From Rhodobacter sp. CZR27 (lineage in GTDB: Bacteria > Pseudomonadota > Alphaproteobacteria > Rhodobacterales > Rhodobacteraceae), in NCBI RefSeq assembly GCF_002407205.1, contig NZ_CP023548.1, positions 124,001 through 188,000 on the forward strand: DNA of 64,000 nucleotides. The letters are read 5' to 3'. Below, in pieces: positions 18,171-27,276 of the stretch (the first letter of the stretch is position 1; every line of letters begins with the position of its first letter). The notes beneath the pieces are model-generated. The model was not told where the DNA came from and did not search any database. It worked only from the letters and a program-made list of their open reading frames with translations. The position numbers were made by a program, and so were the translations under genes.

Positions 18171-18200
18171 AGGGCGCCCGGTCGGGCGCCCTTTCCGTTT
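18171..18200 (+). terminator. Rho-independent terminator of trxA
   Basis: A 9-bp perfect stem AGGGCGCCC / GGGCGCCCT (18171-18179 and 18184-18192) with loop GGTC is followed by a T-rich tail (TTCCGTTT). Confidence 0.85.
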
Positions 18201-18256
18201 CCGGGGCGCTCGCAGACGGGTGCTCCTTAAAGGGCCGCGTCAGGCGTCGGGTCCGC

Positions 18257-19165
18257 TCAGAAGTGCCAGCCGTGGCGGTCGAACCGCGACAGGATCTGCG
18301 CCTCGGCCTCTGGCGAGCCGCCGTTGATCGTGTTGAGCTGGAAGAACCAGTAGAGATAGGCCTCGTGGTCGGGCAGAGTCCCCTCGGCCCGTGCAAAGGC
18401 TTGGGCCACCCCCTCGCGCGGCACCGAGCCCGCGATGTGGTGAAAGTCGATCCCGGCGAACAGCACGGCCGGCTTGCGCATGAAATAGCCCGTCAGCGCG
18501 ACCGAGGAGTTCTGCGTCACCACCAGATCGCAGGCTGCCAACAGCGGCAGCGGGTCGGCGCGGCTGACATCCAGCCGCGGATAGCGGCGGATCAGGTCCT
18601 CGAGCGCGTGAAGATCCGACGAGGTGTAGTGCTCCTTCGGGTGCAGGGTGGCGCGGATGGGCCGCGGATCGTGATCCAGGGTGGCATGGATCATGGCGAT
18701 GGGGCTCATGGCCTGGAACGAGCGGTGCTCTCCGATCCGGCCCTGCAGCGGCATGAAGATGAAGCCGTCGCGCGAGATCTTGCGCTCTCCCACGATGCGG
18801 CGACGCCAGCGCTGGTAGAACGGGCGCGCGGCGGTGGCCTCGACCTCCGCGGGATCGAATGTCTTGCGGGCCACGTCGAACCACCAGCGTTCGTTCGTCG
18901 CCTCGATCTGCCAGAACGGGTAATGGTAGGCCCGGCGCAGGCAGAGACAGCGCGGCCCGACCGGCTCCTGCATGTGAAAGAGGCTCCACCCCTGCCGGCG
19001 GGCCGGGTTGGCGCGATCCTCGGGCGTGTCGGGATGGATGTCGACCGCCAGACCGCGTGTGGCGACTGCCGCCTGGATGCGGTTGATGATGTTCACCTTC
19101 CCCGCGACCGCATCCTCGCGCATCGGGCTGGGCAGATAGATGTTGAGAACGCGCGTGTGCGGCAT
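18257..19165 (-). CDS. Capsule-type (KpsC/KpsS-like) glycosyltransferase-fold protein
   Basis: 302 residues, no signal peptide or membrane helix. The middle and end read like a GT-B/Kdo-transferase-like fold: FIFMPLQGRIGEHRSFQ, then HPKEHYTSSDL, a central CDLVVTQNSSVALTGYFMRKP loop region, and HHIAG. The pattern QNSSVALTGYF followed by a KPAVLF strand is what KpsC/KpsS-like capsule proteins and related glycan enzymes show at the donor site. I infer a role in transferring a sugar to a surface polysaccharide. No partner gene is adjacent; hslV is divergent, trxA is convergent. Confidence 0.5.
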   Translation of the reverse strand: MPHTRVLNIYLPSPMREDAVAGKVNIINRIQAAVATRGLAVDIHPDTPEDRANPARRQGWSLFHMQEPVGPRCLCLRRAYHYPFWQIEATNERWWFDVARKTFDPAEVEATAARPFYQRWRRRIVGERKISRDGFIFMPLQGRIGEHRSFQAMSPIAMIHATLDHDPRPIRATLHPKEHYTSSDLHALEDLIRRYPRLDVSRADPLPLLAACDLVVTQNSSVALTGYFMRKPAVLFAGIDFHHIAGSVPREGVAQAFARAEGTLPDHEAYLYWFFQLNTINGGSPEAEAQILSRFDRHGWHF

Positions 19166-19252
19166 CTTTCCCCTTCCGGCTTCCCCGGAACATGCGCCAA
19201 GAAGGCTAAGGCCGGTTTAACGGAGCTGCCAGCGCGACGCGCCGTCGCCCGG

Positions 19253-19283
19253 CTTGTCCGGGCGCGGCAAGGGCTCCATATAG
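19253..19283 (+). promoter_or_regulatory. Candidate heat-shock (RpoH) promoter of hslVU
   Basis: CTTG (19253-19256) and CCATATAG (19276-19283), 19 bases apart, resemble the two parts of an RpoH promoter, and hslVU is a classical RpoH target. The leader would be very short, with the ribosome binding site CGGAGG starting at 19291. Confidence 0.35.
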
Positions 19284-19301
19284 GCCCAAACGGAGGGTTT
19301 C

Positions 19302-19859
19302 ATGGCGGAAGACAGGTTCCCCGGCTGGCACGGCACGACGATCCTTGCCGTGCGTCGGGGCGGCGAGGTGGTCGTTGCAGGCGACGGGCAGGTCAGCCTT
19401 GGCCAGACGGTCATCAAGGGCACGGCGCGCAAGGTCCGCCGCCTCACCCCCGGCGGGCACGACGTCGTGGCCGGATTCGCGGGATCGACCGCCGACGCCT
19501 TCACCCTGCTCGAGCGGCTGGAAAAGAAGCTCGATGCGGCGCCGGGGCAGCTTGCCCGCGCCTGTGTCGAGCTTGCCAAGGACTGGCGCATGGACAAGTA
19601 CCTGCGCAACCTCGAGGCCATGCTGATCGTGACCGATGGCGAGACGCTTCTGGTCATTACCGGTGCGGGCGACGTGCTGGAGCCGGAACATGACGTGGCC
19701 GCCATCGGCTCGGGCGGGAACTTCGCCCTTGCGGCGGCGCGGGGGCTGATGGCCTCCGACCTGCCGGCGGAAGAGATTGCCCGCCGCGCCATGGCGATCG
19801 CCGCCGACATCTGCGTCTACACCAACGGCAACCTGACCGTGGAACGGATTTCCAAATGA
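19302..19859 (+). CDS. hslV: HslV protease subunit of the HslUV (ClpYQ) complex
   Basis: 185 residues, N-terminal-nucleophile threonine protease. The catalytic threonine is T12 in [12 protein letters not shown], so an 11-residue N-terminal peptide should be removed. [18 protein letters not shown] and the C-terminal IYTNGN-like [11 protein letters not shown] are conserved. It forms dodecamers capped by the HslU ATPase and degrades misfolded proteins. CGGAGGG lies 5 bases before the ATG. Overlaps hslU by 4 bases. Confidence 0.97.
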   Translation: MAEDRFPGWHGTTILAVRRGGEVVVAGDGQVSLGQTVIKGTARKVRRLTPGGHDVVAGFAGSTADAFTLLERLEKKLDAAPGQLARACVELAKDWRMDKYLRNLEAMLIVTDGETLLVITGAGDVLEPEHDVAAIGSGGNFALAAARGLMASDLPAEEIARRAMAIAADICVYTNGNLTVERISK

Positions 19860-21157
19860 CCGACCTGACCCCGCGCGAGATCGTCTCGGAGCTCGACCGC
19901 TTCATCATCGGCCAGAAGGACGCCAAGCGCGCCGTCGCCGTGGCGCTCAGGAACCGCTGGCGTCGCAAGCAGCTGGCCGACGACATCCGCGACGAAGTCT
20001 ATCCCAAGAACATCCTGATGATCGGCCCCACCGGCGTGGGCAAGACCGAGATCTCGCGCCGCCTTGCCCGGCTGGCGAAGGCGCCGTTCCTGAAGGTCGA
20101 GGCGACGAAATTCACCGAAGTCGGCTATGTCGGCCGCGACGTCGACAGCATCATCCGCGATCTGGTGGATGCGGCCATCGTCGAGACCCGCACCCGGATG
20201 CGCGACGACGTGAAGTCGCGCGCCGTGAAGGCAGCCGAGGACCGGGTGATCGAGGCCATCGCGGGGCGCGACGCGCGCGAGCAGACCCGCGAGACGTTCC
20301 GCACGAAGCTCAAGCGCGGCGAGCTGGACAATACGGTGATAGAGATCGACGTGGCCGACACCTCGAACCCGATGCAGATGCTCGATCCCACCGGGCAGGG
20401 CCAGATGGGGATGATGAACCTTGGCGAGATCTTCGGGAAGGCCTTCGGCGGGCGCACCACGCGGCGCAAGATGACGGTGGCCGAAAGCCATGACATCCTG
20501 ATCAACGAGGAGGCCGACAAGCTTCTGGACGACGAGGTCGTGAAGGCCGCGGCGCTCGAGGCGGTGCAGGAGAACGGCATCGTCTTCATCGACGAGATCG
20601 ACAAGGTCTGCGCCCGCTCCGAGATGCGCGGCGCCGACGTGAGCCGCGAGGGCGTGCAGCGCGACCTGCTGCCGCTGATCGAGGGCACGACGGTCTCGAC
20701 CAAGTATGGCCCGGTCAAGACCGACCACATCCTCTTCATCGCGAGCGGGGCGTTCCACATCGCCAAGCCCTCGGACCTGCTGCCCGAGCTTCAGGGCCGC
20801 CTGCCGATCCGGGTGGAATTGCGCGCCCTGACCGAGGAGGACTTCGTCCGCATCCTGAACGAGACGGACAATGCGCTGACCCGGCAATACATGGCGCTGA
20901 TGGCGACCGAGAAGGTCGCCGTCACCTTCACCGAAGAGGGGATCAAGGCGCTGGCCTCGATCGCCGCAGAGGTTAACCGCACGGTCGAGAACATCGGCGC
21001 GCGCCGGCTCTATACCGTGATGGAGCGGGTGTTCGAGGAGCTGTCCTTCCAGGCCCCCGACCGGCCCGGCGAGACGGTGACGGTGGACGCAGCCTATGTC
21101 GAGGCCAATCTGGGCGAGCTTTCCCGCTCGACCGACCTCAGCCGCTACGTTCTCTGA
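19856..21157 (+). CDS. hslU: HslU ATPase subunit of the HslUV protease
   Basis: 433 residues, AAA+ unfoldase. N-terminal [16 protein letters not shown] is followed by Walker [10 protein letters not shown] (about 57-65), the pore motif GYVGRD and Walker [11 protein letters not shown]. The I-domain lies between the Walker motifs and the C-terminal tail (LSRYVL) docks into HslV. Translationally coupled to hslV. Confidence 0.98.
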   Translation: MTDLTPREIVSELDRFIIGQKDAKRAVAVALRNRWRRKQLADDIRDEVYPKNILMIGPTGVGKTEISRRLARLAKAPFLKVEATKFTEVGYVGRDVDSIIRDLVDAAIVETRTRMRDDVKSRAVKAAEDRVIEAIAGRDAREQTRETFRTKLKRGELDNTVIEIDVADTSNPMQMLDPTGQGQMGMMNLGEIFGKAFGGRTTRRKMTVAESHDILINEEADKLLDDEVVKAAALEAVQENGIVFIDEIDKVCARSEMRGADVSREGVQRDLLPLIEGTTVSTKYGPVKTDHILFIASGAFHIAKPSDLLPELQGRLPIRVELRALTEEDFVRILNETDNALTRQYMALMATEKVAVTFTEEGIKALASIAAEVNRTVENIGARRLYTVMERVFEELSFQAPDRPGETVTVDAAYVEANLGELSRSTDLSRYVL

Positions 21158-21181
21158 TATCGCGGGGCGGCGGCCGGGGCC

Positions 21182-22702
21182 TCAGAATGCAAAGTAGAGG
21201 AACTCGGCCGGCGGGCTGCCGAAGATGCGCAGCAGCGTGACGCAGAGGACCGCGCCGACGAACAGGCCGTGCAGCGGTGACGGCTGCCACCGGAGCCGGC
21301 CGGCGGGCGGGGGCGCTGCCCGCGCCGGAGCCGGCTTCAGCCCCATCCATTCCTGCGTGTTCGGCAACGCCCAGACGATGATCAGGCCAAGGAGCACCAC
21401 CGCCGTATCGCCCGAGTAGAGATACAGGCCGTGCTCGCCCATGCCGAACAGGCCCTGCACCACCAGCATCGCCTCGGTCAGGCTGGGAGACTTGAAGAAC
21501 ACGAGGCTCACGGTCACGGCCAGGAAGGTCAGCAGCACGTTTACCGGCACCAGCGCCCCGCGCACAATGGGCGGCAGGTCTGCCCGCCCGGCGCGCGTGG
21601 CGCGCCAGGCGTGGTTCGCGACCAGCATCAGCCCGTGCATCAGGCCGAAGATGATGAACTGCCAGCCCGCGCCATGCCAGACCCCGGCCAGTCCCATGGT
21701 GACCAGCGTCGGAAAGGCCAGCATCACGAGGAACGGCACCGCCCGCGGCTTGCGCGGGTTCCAGATCGGCTTCCCCGCCTCCATCCGGCGGCGCATCAGC
21801 CCCTTGGTGATCGGATTGTAGAGATACGAGGTCAGGAAGCGCGTCAGCGTCATGTGCCAGCGCGACCAGAACTCGATGATATTGCCGGCCTTCAGGGGCG
21901 AGTCGAAATTGAACGGCAGCAGGATGCCGAACATCAGGCCCAGCCCGATGGCCATGTCGGAATAGCCCGAGAAGTCGAAGTAAAGCTGCAGCGCAAAGGC
22001 AACCGCGCCCCGCCAGGCATAGGCCAGATAGGCCGCCTGTCCGTCCGCGGCCAGATCCCACAGCGGCTGTGCCAGCGGAGCCAGCGTATCCGCCAGGCCG
22101 ATCTTCTTGAACAGGCCGAGGCAGAAGATGGTGAAGCCCAGAACCAGCTTCGCCTGGTCGATGCGGAAGGTCTCGTCGCGCTCGATCTGGGGAACGACCT
22201 CGCGGTAGTGCACGATCGGCCCGGCGATCAGCTGCGGGAAGAAGGTGATGAACATCGCGTAGCGGATCGGGTTCGGCCGGCCGATCCGCCCCTCGTGGCA
22301 GTCCACCAGATAGGCGATCTGCTGGAAGGTGTAGAACGAGATGGCGAGCGGCAGCAGGATGTGCGGCACCGCCACCGCCGCCGCCGTCAGCGCGTTCATC
22401 ACCTCGACGAGGAAGCCCGCATACTTGAAGTAGCCGATCGCGCCGAGGTTCAGCGCGATCCCCGAAAGCAGCAGCCAGCGTCGCGGCCGGTTCACCAGCA
22501 GCAGCCCGAGGGTATAGTTCAGCCCCAGCGAGATCAGCAGCATCGGCAGGAAGGCGACGTTCCACCAGGCGTAGAAGAAGAGCGAGGCCGCCGTAAGCCA
22601 GGCCAGCGCCCAGAGCTTGCTCGGCAGCCGCCCCAGCAGGAAGTAACCCGCCAGGGTCAGCGGCAGAAAGGCGAACAGGAACTCGGGGCTGTGGAACAGC
22701 AT
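21182..22702 (-). CDS. MBOAT-family membrane O-acyltransferase (AlgI/DltB-like)
   Basis: 506 residues, about ten membrane helices. MBOAT hallmarks are EFWSRWHMTLTRFL with H283 and the catalytic VWHGAGW with H343, plus FFPQLIAGPIVHY and YFDFSGYSDMAIGLG as in AlgI and DltB. The family passes acyl groups through the membrane to extracellular acceptors. Its ATG overlaps the stop of the carrier-protein gene, the same tight coupling seen between dltB and dltC. This suggests that the acyl donor is the carrier-bound acyl group made by the upstream genes rather than acetyl-CoA. Ends close to hslU (convergent). Confidence 0.9.
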   Translation of the reverse strand: MLFHSPEFLFAFLPLTLAGYFLLGRLPSKLWALAWLTAASLFFYAWWNVAFLPMLLISLGLNYTLGLLLVNRPRRWLLLSGIALNLGAIGYFKYAGFLVEVMNALTAAAVAVPHILLPLAISFYTFQQIAYLVDCHEGRIGRPNPIRYAMFITFFPQLIAGPIVHYREVVPQIERDETFRIDQAKLVLGFTIFCLGLFKKIGLADTLAPLAQPLWDLAADGQAAYLAYAWRGAVAFALQLYFDFSGYSDMAIGLGLMFGILLPFNFDSPLKAGNIIEFWSRWHMTLTRFLTSYLYNPITKGLMRRRMEAGKPIWNPRKPRAVPFLVMLAFPTLVTMGLAGVWHGAGWQFIIFGLMHGLMLVANHAWRATRAGRADLPPIVRGALVPVNVLLTFLAVTVSLVFFKSPSLTEAMLVVQGLFGMGEHGLYLYSGDTAVVLLGLIIVWALPNTQEWMGLKPAPARAAPPPAGRLRWQPSPLHGLFVGAVLCVTLLRIFGSPPAEFLYFAF

Positions 22703-22947
22703 CAGGGAAGCGTCTTCGCCTGGATGAGGGCGGCGAAGTCGCCGACGTTGCGCAACTCCTCCAGCTCGGAGGACTTGAACGAGACGCCGAAGCGCATCTC
22801 GGCCGCCACGACGATGTTGATGTGGTTGAAGCTGTCCCATTCGGCCACGTCCCGCGCCGACAGGTCGGGCGTCGCCACGATACCGGGGTCGTCGAAGACC
22901 TGACGCAGGATGGCCGTGAGGCCGTCGAAGATCTCGGGCTCGGTCAT
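22702..22947 (-). CDS. Acyl carrier protein
   Basis: 81 residues. The phosphopantetheine attachment serine is S39 in EWDSFNHINIV, between an acidic first helix and a helix typical of carrier proteins linked to FkbH enzymes. It is not the fatty-acid AcpP, whose motif is DSLDTVEL. It lies between fkbH and the MBOAT gene, ends on the MBOAT start codon, and is presumed to carry the acyl group from one to the other. Confidence 0.88.
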   Translation of the reverse strand: MTEPEIFDGLTAILRQVFDDPGIVATPDLSARDVAEWDSFNHINIVVAAEMRFGVSFKSSELEELRNVGDFAALIQAKTLP

Positions 22948-22957
22948 GCGGGCTCCC

Positions 22958-24868
22958 TCATTGCCGGACAGGGTTCACGGACAGTCGGATATGCGGCGGC
23001 GGTGGCGGCGGCGCCGCAAGGTCTAGCCGCCAGAGCGCCGAATGGCCGTCACCGCCGGCGGGATGGAACCCGAGCCGGGGGAAGAGATCGGCCACCATGC
23101 CGTTCTTCGGCGTCGGCCGGTAGCAGCCCACGACGGTCGAGGCCCCGGCGTCGCGGGCGGCGCCGGCGATGACCGCGGCCACGGCTTCCTCCACCCGCCG
23201 GCCAAGGACGCGGCAGCTCATCAGCCAGGTATCGACCTCCAGCAGGCGCCCACCTTCGCCATCGGGCCGGAGGCGGCCCAGCACGACGCAGACGATGCCG
23301 TTGTCGCCGAAGCGGTCCGTCAGCCGGACGCAGAAGGTCAGGATGTCGGGATCGGCGATCATCGCCTCGACCTCGGCCTCGGTATATCGGCGGGTGGTCA
23401 GGTTGAACTGGTTGGTCTTGTTGATCAGCTGGGTCACCCGGACCAGATCCACCCGTTCCACGGGCCCGATCCGCATTTCCATGTCGAGCCCGGCGAGGAA
23501 GCTGTCCATATCCGGGGCGACGATTTCCAGCCGGCGGCGTTCGGCGTTCGCGGCGTACTGTTCGGCGCGCCTCGCATCGTCGGCGGTATGGGCGACAGTC
23601 TCGAACAGCCCGCTCGCGGCGAGGCAGCGGACGTAGTCCTCGGGCTGTTCCGGAACCTCGGGCACCGCAACCTCGGGGAACTGCTCGCGCAGCAGGGCGC
23701 GCTCGGCCGGGTTGTCGTCGAAGAACACCAGCGCATCGAGGCCGAGGTTCAACTCCTGCGCGATGCGTTGCAGGCCCTGCCCCTTGTCGGTCCAGTTCGC
23801 GACGAAGGCGGCGAAGTCCGCCCGGCGCAGCACCATCTCGGGGTGGTCGAAGGCGGCCTCGGCGCGGGCGGGGTCGTTCTTCGAACTGACCGCAAGCAGG
23901 ACGCCGCGCTCGCGCAGGGCCTTGCAGTAAAGCTGGAACGCCTTGAAGGCCTCGCCCCGGGCCGACCCCTCGCCGATCACGATGCCGTCCAGCCCGTCGT
24001 CGCCGATCACCCCGCCCCAGAGCGTGTTGTCGAGATCGAGCACCAGCACCTTCCGCGTCAACCCGCGCAGGCCGGCAAGGATGCGCGCGGCCTGATCGCC
24101 GAACCACGGGCCGGCAGCGGGGCTGACGTGCTGCTTTGCATGGAGCCACATCAGCCGGTCCTGCAGGGCGTCAATCCCCTCGGCGCGGGCGGCCGCCATG
24201 GGATCGAGGATCAGCACGCCTTCGGCCCGCGCGGCGCGGATCAGCCGATGCTCGATCTCGGCCGCCATTGCGCCGGGCGAGGCGGGCACCAGCCGGTCAA
24301 AATGGCCAAACAGCGGGGCCGCCGCGCGGATCGGCAGTTGCTGGATCACAGCCGTCCCGGTCGCGCGCAGCCGTCGCCACGCCTGCACGAGGTCGGCGAT
24401 GGCCGCATCGAGCGCGGCCTCCACCTCGGCCTCGGGCGTGGTCAGCGGCAGGCTCGGCACAAGGTCGCTTTCGGCCGAGCAGATCAGCACGGCCTCGGGC
24501 GCGAAGGCCGCGAGGCCGGAGCCGGGGGTCAGGATCTCCTGCCGCCACTGGCCGTAGGGCGGAACGTGAACCTCCAGCGCCAGCCCGCGCCGCAGGGCGC
24601 CGACGCGCAGGCCCGGCACCAGATGCTCCAGCGTGAAGGAGCCCAGCAGCGCAAGGCGAAGGCGCGGCACCTCGGGCGGGGGTGGGGTCTGGCGCAGGAG
24701 GCGGTCGATCCGCGTGGTCTGCAGGAAGTCCAGCCGGTGCCCGGACAGCGCCCGAAGCGCGTGCCAGCCCGCTGCCCCGGTCTCCGAAAGGATCCGGGCG
24801 TGGCTCAGGGCGCCCTCGAAGTCGGCGTGCGGCGGCAGCCAGTCAAGCTCAAGCGGGGTTCGTTTCAT
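22958..24868 (-). CDS. FkbH-like HAD-IIIC / acyltransferase
   Basis: 636 residues in three parts: an N-terminal region (about 1-250) typical of FkbH-like proteins, a HAD domain with DLDNTLWGGVIGDDG (D278/D280) and FFDDNPAER, and a C-terminal GNAT-like domain (RFGDNGIV, LMSCRVLGRRVEEAV). Known FkbH proteins take the glyceryl group of 1,3-bisphosphoglycerate, dephosphorylate it and load it on a carrier protein. Start MKRTPLEL overlaps the end of the SDR gene by 20 bases; the longer frame upstream is shadow. The substrate here is inferred. Confidence 0.85.
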   Translation of the reverse strand: MKRTPLELDWLPPHADFEGALSHARILSETGAAGWHALRALSGHRLDFLQTTRIDRLLRQTPPPPEVPRLRLALLGSFTLEHLVPGLRVGALRRGLALEVHVPPYGQWRQEILTPGSGLAAFAPEAVLICSAESDLVPSLPLTTPEAEVEAALDAAIADLVQAWRRLRATGTAVIQQLPIRAAAPLFGHFDRLVPASPGAMAAEIEHRLIRAARAEGVLILDPMAAARAEGIDALQDRLMWLHAKQHVSPAAGPWFGDQAARILAGLRGLTRKVLVLDLDNTLWGGVIGDDGLDGIVIGEGSARGEAFKAFQLYCKALRERGVLLAVSSKNDPARAEAAFDHPEMVLRRADFAAFVANWTDKGQGLQRIAQELNLGLDALVFFDDNPAERALLREQFPEVAVPEVPEQPEDYVRCLAASGLFETVAHTADDARRAEQYAANAERRRLEIVAPDMDSFLAGLDMEMRIGPVERVDLVRVTQLINKTNQFNLTTRRYTEAEVEAMIADPDILTFCVRLTDRFGDNGIVCVVLGRLRPDGEGGRLLEVDTWLMSCRVLGRRVEEAVAAVIAGAARDAGASTVVGCYRPTPKNGMVADLFPRLGFHPAGGDGHSALWRLDLAAPPPPPPHIRLSVNPVRQ

Positions 24869-25592
24869 CGCACTCCACCTCGTCCGAAAGGGAAAGGTCC
24901 TGAACGCGGCCGGCCGCGGGGGGCGCCTGCAGCGCGCCAAGCAGGGTTTGCGCCACCCGATCCGGCGAAAGGAAGGCGCCCCCCGCCGCGGTGCGCGCGC
25001 GGTCGAGCAGCCGGGGGTCGAAGGCCGCCAGCATGGGTGTCTCGACATAGCCGGGCGAGACGGTGCTGATGCGCAATCCGGCCGGTCCGAGTTCCACTGC
25101 TGCCGCATCCAGCAGGCTTTTCAGCGCGCCCTTCTGCGCCACATAGGCCGCCATGTGCGGCGCGGCCGGCGGCCCCAGCGCGGCCGTCAGCACCGCAAGC
25201 GCATGGCCCCCGCCCGCCTTGCGCCACCACATCCGCCAGACCGCCGAGAGCAGCGCCAGACATCCGGCCAGAGCAGCCGACTGCCGGTCCATGTCCTCGG
25301 CCTGCCGCGACAGGGGCGCGACGAGAGGTGCGGGCCAGCCGCAGAGCGCGAGCGCCGAGGGCGCCTCGGCCACGGGAATGCCGGCGAGGGAGGCCTGAAG
25401 CGTCGCCGGGTCGTGCAGCGGAAGGTGGATCGTCCGGGCGCGCCCTCCGCCGGCGGCAATCGCCTCGGCCAGCGCCGCGGCTTGCGCGGCATTGCGATCG
25501 AAGCCGATCCAGACCGGCCGCGACGCCGCCGCCGCGCGGCAGAGCGCGCCCCCGATGGCGCCGCTGCCGCCGGTGACGAGCAGCGCCGTCAC
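24849..25592 (-). CDS. Short-chain dehydrogenase/reductase with altered catalytic site
   Basis: 247 residues, Rossmann fold with TGGSGAIGG at the N-terminus for NAD(P) and the YxxxK pair Y150/K154 in YVAQK. The catalytic serine expected 13 residues before the tyrosine is alanine (A137, in LTAALG). PGYVETPM is the usual post-active-site loop. It overlaps the MaoC-like gene by 4 bases and fkbH by 20. I infer that it acts on, or shapes, the carrier-bound acyl group; loss of the serine could mean a weak or non-redox role. Confidence 0.82.
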   Translation of the reverse strand: MTALLVTGGSGAIGGALCRAAAASRPVWIGFDRNAAQAAALAEAIAAGGGRARTIHLPLHDPATLQASLAGIPVAEAPSALALCGWPAPLVAPLSRQAEDMDRQSAALAGCLALLSAVWRMWWRKAGGGHALAVLTAALGPPAAPHMAAYVAQKGALKSLLDAAAVELGPAGLRISTVSPGYVETPMLAAFDPRLLDRARTAAGGAFLSPDRVAQTLLGALQAPPAAGRVQDLSLSDEVECDETNPA

Positions 25593-25987
25593 GCAGCCGC
25601 CCCGGTTCGGGGAGGAGGCAACAGGGCCATCGCCTCGCCTTCGGCGATCCGCGCCTCGCCGCTGCGGATGACGAAGGTCACGAGGGTGATCCCGAGGTGC
25701 GGCGTCTCGTGCTTCACCGAAGCCTCCAGTCGGGCGGCATGACCCACGAACAGGGGCTTGCGGAACCTCAGCGTGAGCGACTGCCAGACGCAGCCGTGCC
25801 CCGGCATCATGGTGCCGAGCAGGCGCGAGATCTCGGCCACCAACAGGCCGCCATAGACGATCGGCCCGGCAAAGCCGCGGAGCCGTGCATAGTCCGGGTC
25901 GAAGTGGATGGGATTGTCATCCCCGCTCAGGCTTCGGAACGCCTCCATGCGGGATGGCGTCACGGAAAAGTCAAATGAAACGCTCAA
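25589..25987 (-). CDS. MaoC-like (R)-hydratase
   Basis: 132 residues from a TTG start with GAGGG 8 bases upstream; the frame stays open to a GTG at 26038, but that stretch is AT-rich and looks like promoter. The hot-dog-fold hydratase motif GDDNPIHFDPDYARLRGF carries the Asp/His dyad, followed by IVYGGLLVAEISRLLG. MaoC enzymes add water to 2-enoyl-CoA or 2-enoyl-ACP, giving (R)-3-hydroxyacyl groups. First gene of the five-gene MaoC-SDR-FkbH-carrier-MBOAT operon. Confidence 0.8.
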   Translation of the reverse strand: MSVSFDFSVTPSRMEAFRSLSGDDNPIHFDPDYARLRGFAGPIVYGGLLVAEISRLLGTMMPGHGCVWQSLTLRFRKPLFVGHAARLEASVKHETPHLGITLVTFVIRSGEARIAEGEAMALLPPPRTGAAA

Positions 25988-26271
25988 AATATGCGCCCTC
26001 AATTCAAATGCGGCTCCGCACCGGAAGTCGCCGGGCACGGCGCCTGAACCACCTAAACTGTCGGTGCCCGAGGATCCGGCAGCCTGCGGATTCGCGTCAA
26101 CAACAATCTGTCGGGCCGAAGGTTCCTGACCGAAAAATTCGCGGGATCGGCTGGAAAAAAAGGCTCGCTCCTTGTGCCGATCGGCCTATCCTCCTTGCGC
26201 GACCCGGCGCCGGTGCCCGAACCGGTGGGCCTTTCCCCTGGCCGGTCGCGAGATGTAGTCGGAGGCCATTC
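25988..26271. promoter_or_regulatory. Divergent promoter region between the MaoC operon and the SGNH gene
   Basis: This 284-bp space is less GC-rich than the flanks, with A-runs near 26130-26165 and 25975-26010. It must hold the promoters of both the minus-strand acyl operon and the plus-strand SGNH gene. No specific operator was recognised. Confidence 0.45.
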
Positions 26272-27189
26272 GTGATCAATCGCTACATTCTGTCCGTGGC
26301 CCTTGGCCTCGTGCTGACGGGGGGCGTCATCGCCGCATCCTTCACCGCCGCCGAATCGCTCTGGAGGGACAGGATGCCCCCGCCCGCGATCTCGGGAAGC
26401 ATCGCCACCGACGAGAAGCTTCGCTACCTGCGCCAGCGCGGCGACGAGCCGGTGGATGTTCTGGCGGTCGGCTCCTCGATCACCTGGAAGCACCTGGACG
26501 GTGCGCCCTTCGACGCGCGCGGAGGTCATTTCGTGAACGGCGGAACGGCCTATCTGCGGATTCACGAGACCCGCACGCTGACGCGGTTCTACCTCGATCT
26601 CTATCCCGGGATCTCGCATGTGGTGATGCTGAGCGCGCTGCCGGACTTTTCCGGCTGCACGGGCGACGGCTCGATCATGGATCTCGACGATGCCAGGGCC
26701 TATGTCCGCGGTGACCGGCCGGTCGCCTATTTCTACATGCGGTATTTCGCGCCGCTGCGCTATGCGATGCAGGCCCGCCGCCGCGAGCAGCAACAGGTGC
26801 CCTTCGACGGCTTCGGCTACTGGATGGACGAACACGGCACGACGCCCTCGACCCGGCCGACCGACGCCAACGACGAACTGCGCTACGAGGAGCTGCCACT
26901 GGAGCCGGCCTGCCTCGAGGCGCTCGACCAGCTGGAAGCCGAGCTTGCCGCGCGCGGAATCGACTTCACGCTGGTGCTGACGCCCGTGGCGCCGCGCTAT
27001 TCCGGTCTCTATCCGCGCACGGTCCGGGCCATGGACGATGCCGCCCGGTTCGCCCGCACCCACGGCATCCGCGTGCTGGATTACTCCCACGATAAGACTT
27101 ACGGCAATTCCGACTTCTGGGATGCGTTCCACATGCAGTGGCCTGCCGCAAAACGGCTTTCCCGCGAGGTGGCCGAGACGCTACTCTGA
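26272..27189 (+). CDS. Membrane-anchored periplasmic SGNH-like protein (DltD/AlgX/AlgJ-type)
   Basis: 305 residues from a GTG preceded by GGAGG. One N-terminal membrane helix (about 3-24), then a periplasmic domain with the SGNH block I serine in AVGSSITWKHLD (G67-S68-S69) and a block V DxxH in WDAFHMQWP (D284/H287). Such proteins work with MBOAT transporters to place acyl groups on cell-surface polymers. The MBOAT gene lies in the operon divergent from it, so I infer that they are partners. No characterised close relative was recognised. Confidence 0.65.
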   Translation: MINRYILSVALGLVLTGGVIAASFTAAESLWRDRMPPPAISGSIATDEKLRYLRQRGDEPVDVLAVGSSITWKHLDGAPFDARGGHFVNGGTAYLRIHETRTLTRFYLDLYPGISHVVMLSALPDFSGCTGDGSIMDLDDARAYVRGDRPVAYFYMRYFAPLRYAMQARRREQQQVPFDGFGYWMDEHGTTPSTRPTDANDELRYEELPLEPACLEALDQLEAELAARGIDFTLVLTPVAPRYSGLYPRTVRAMDDAARFARTHGIRVLDYSHDKTYGNSDFWDAFHMQWPAAKRLSREVAETLL

Positions 27190-27276
27190 CGTCACATTTG
27201 CCGAATCGGGTGCCCGGACCCGATACGAGTCCTCCGGGTGGATATTGACCGACGAAGATTTGACAGGAGCATTTGC

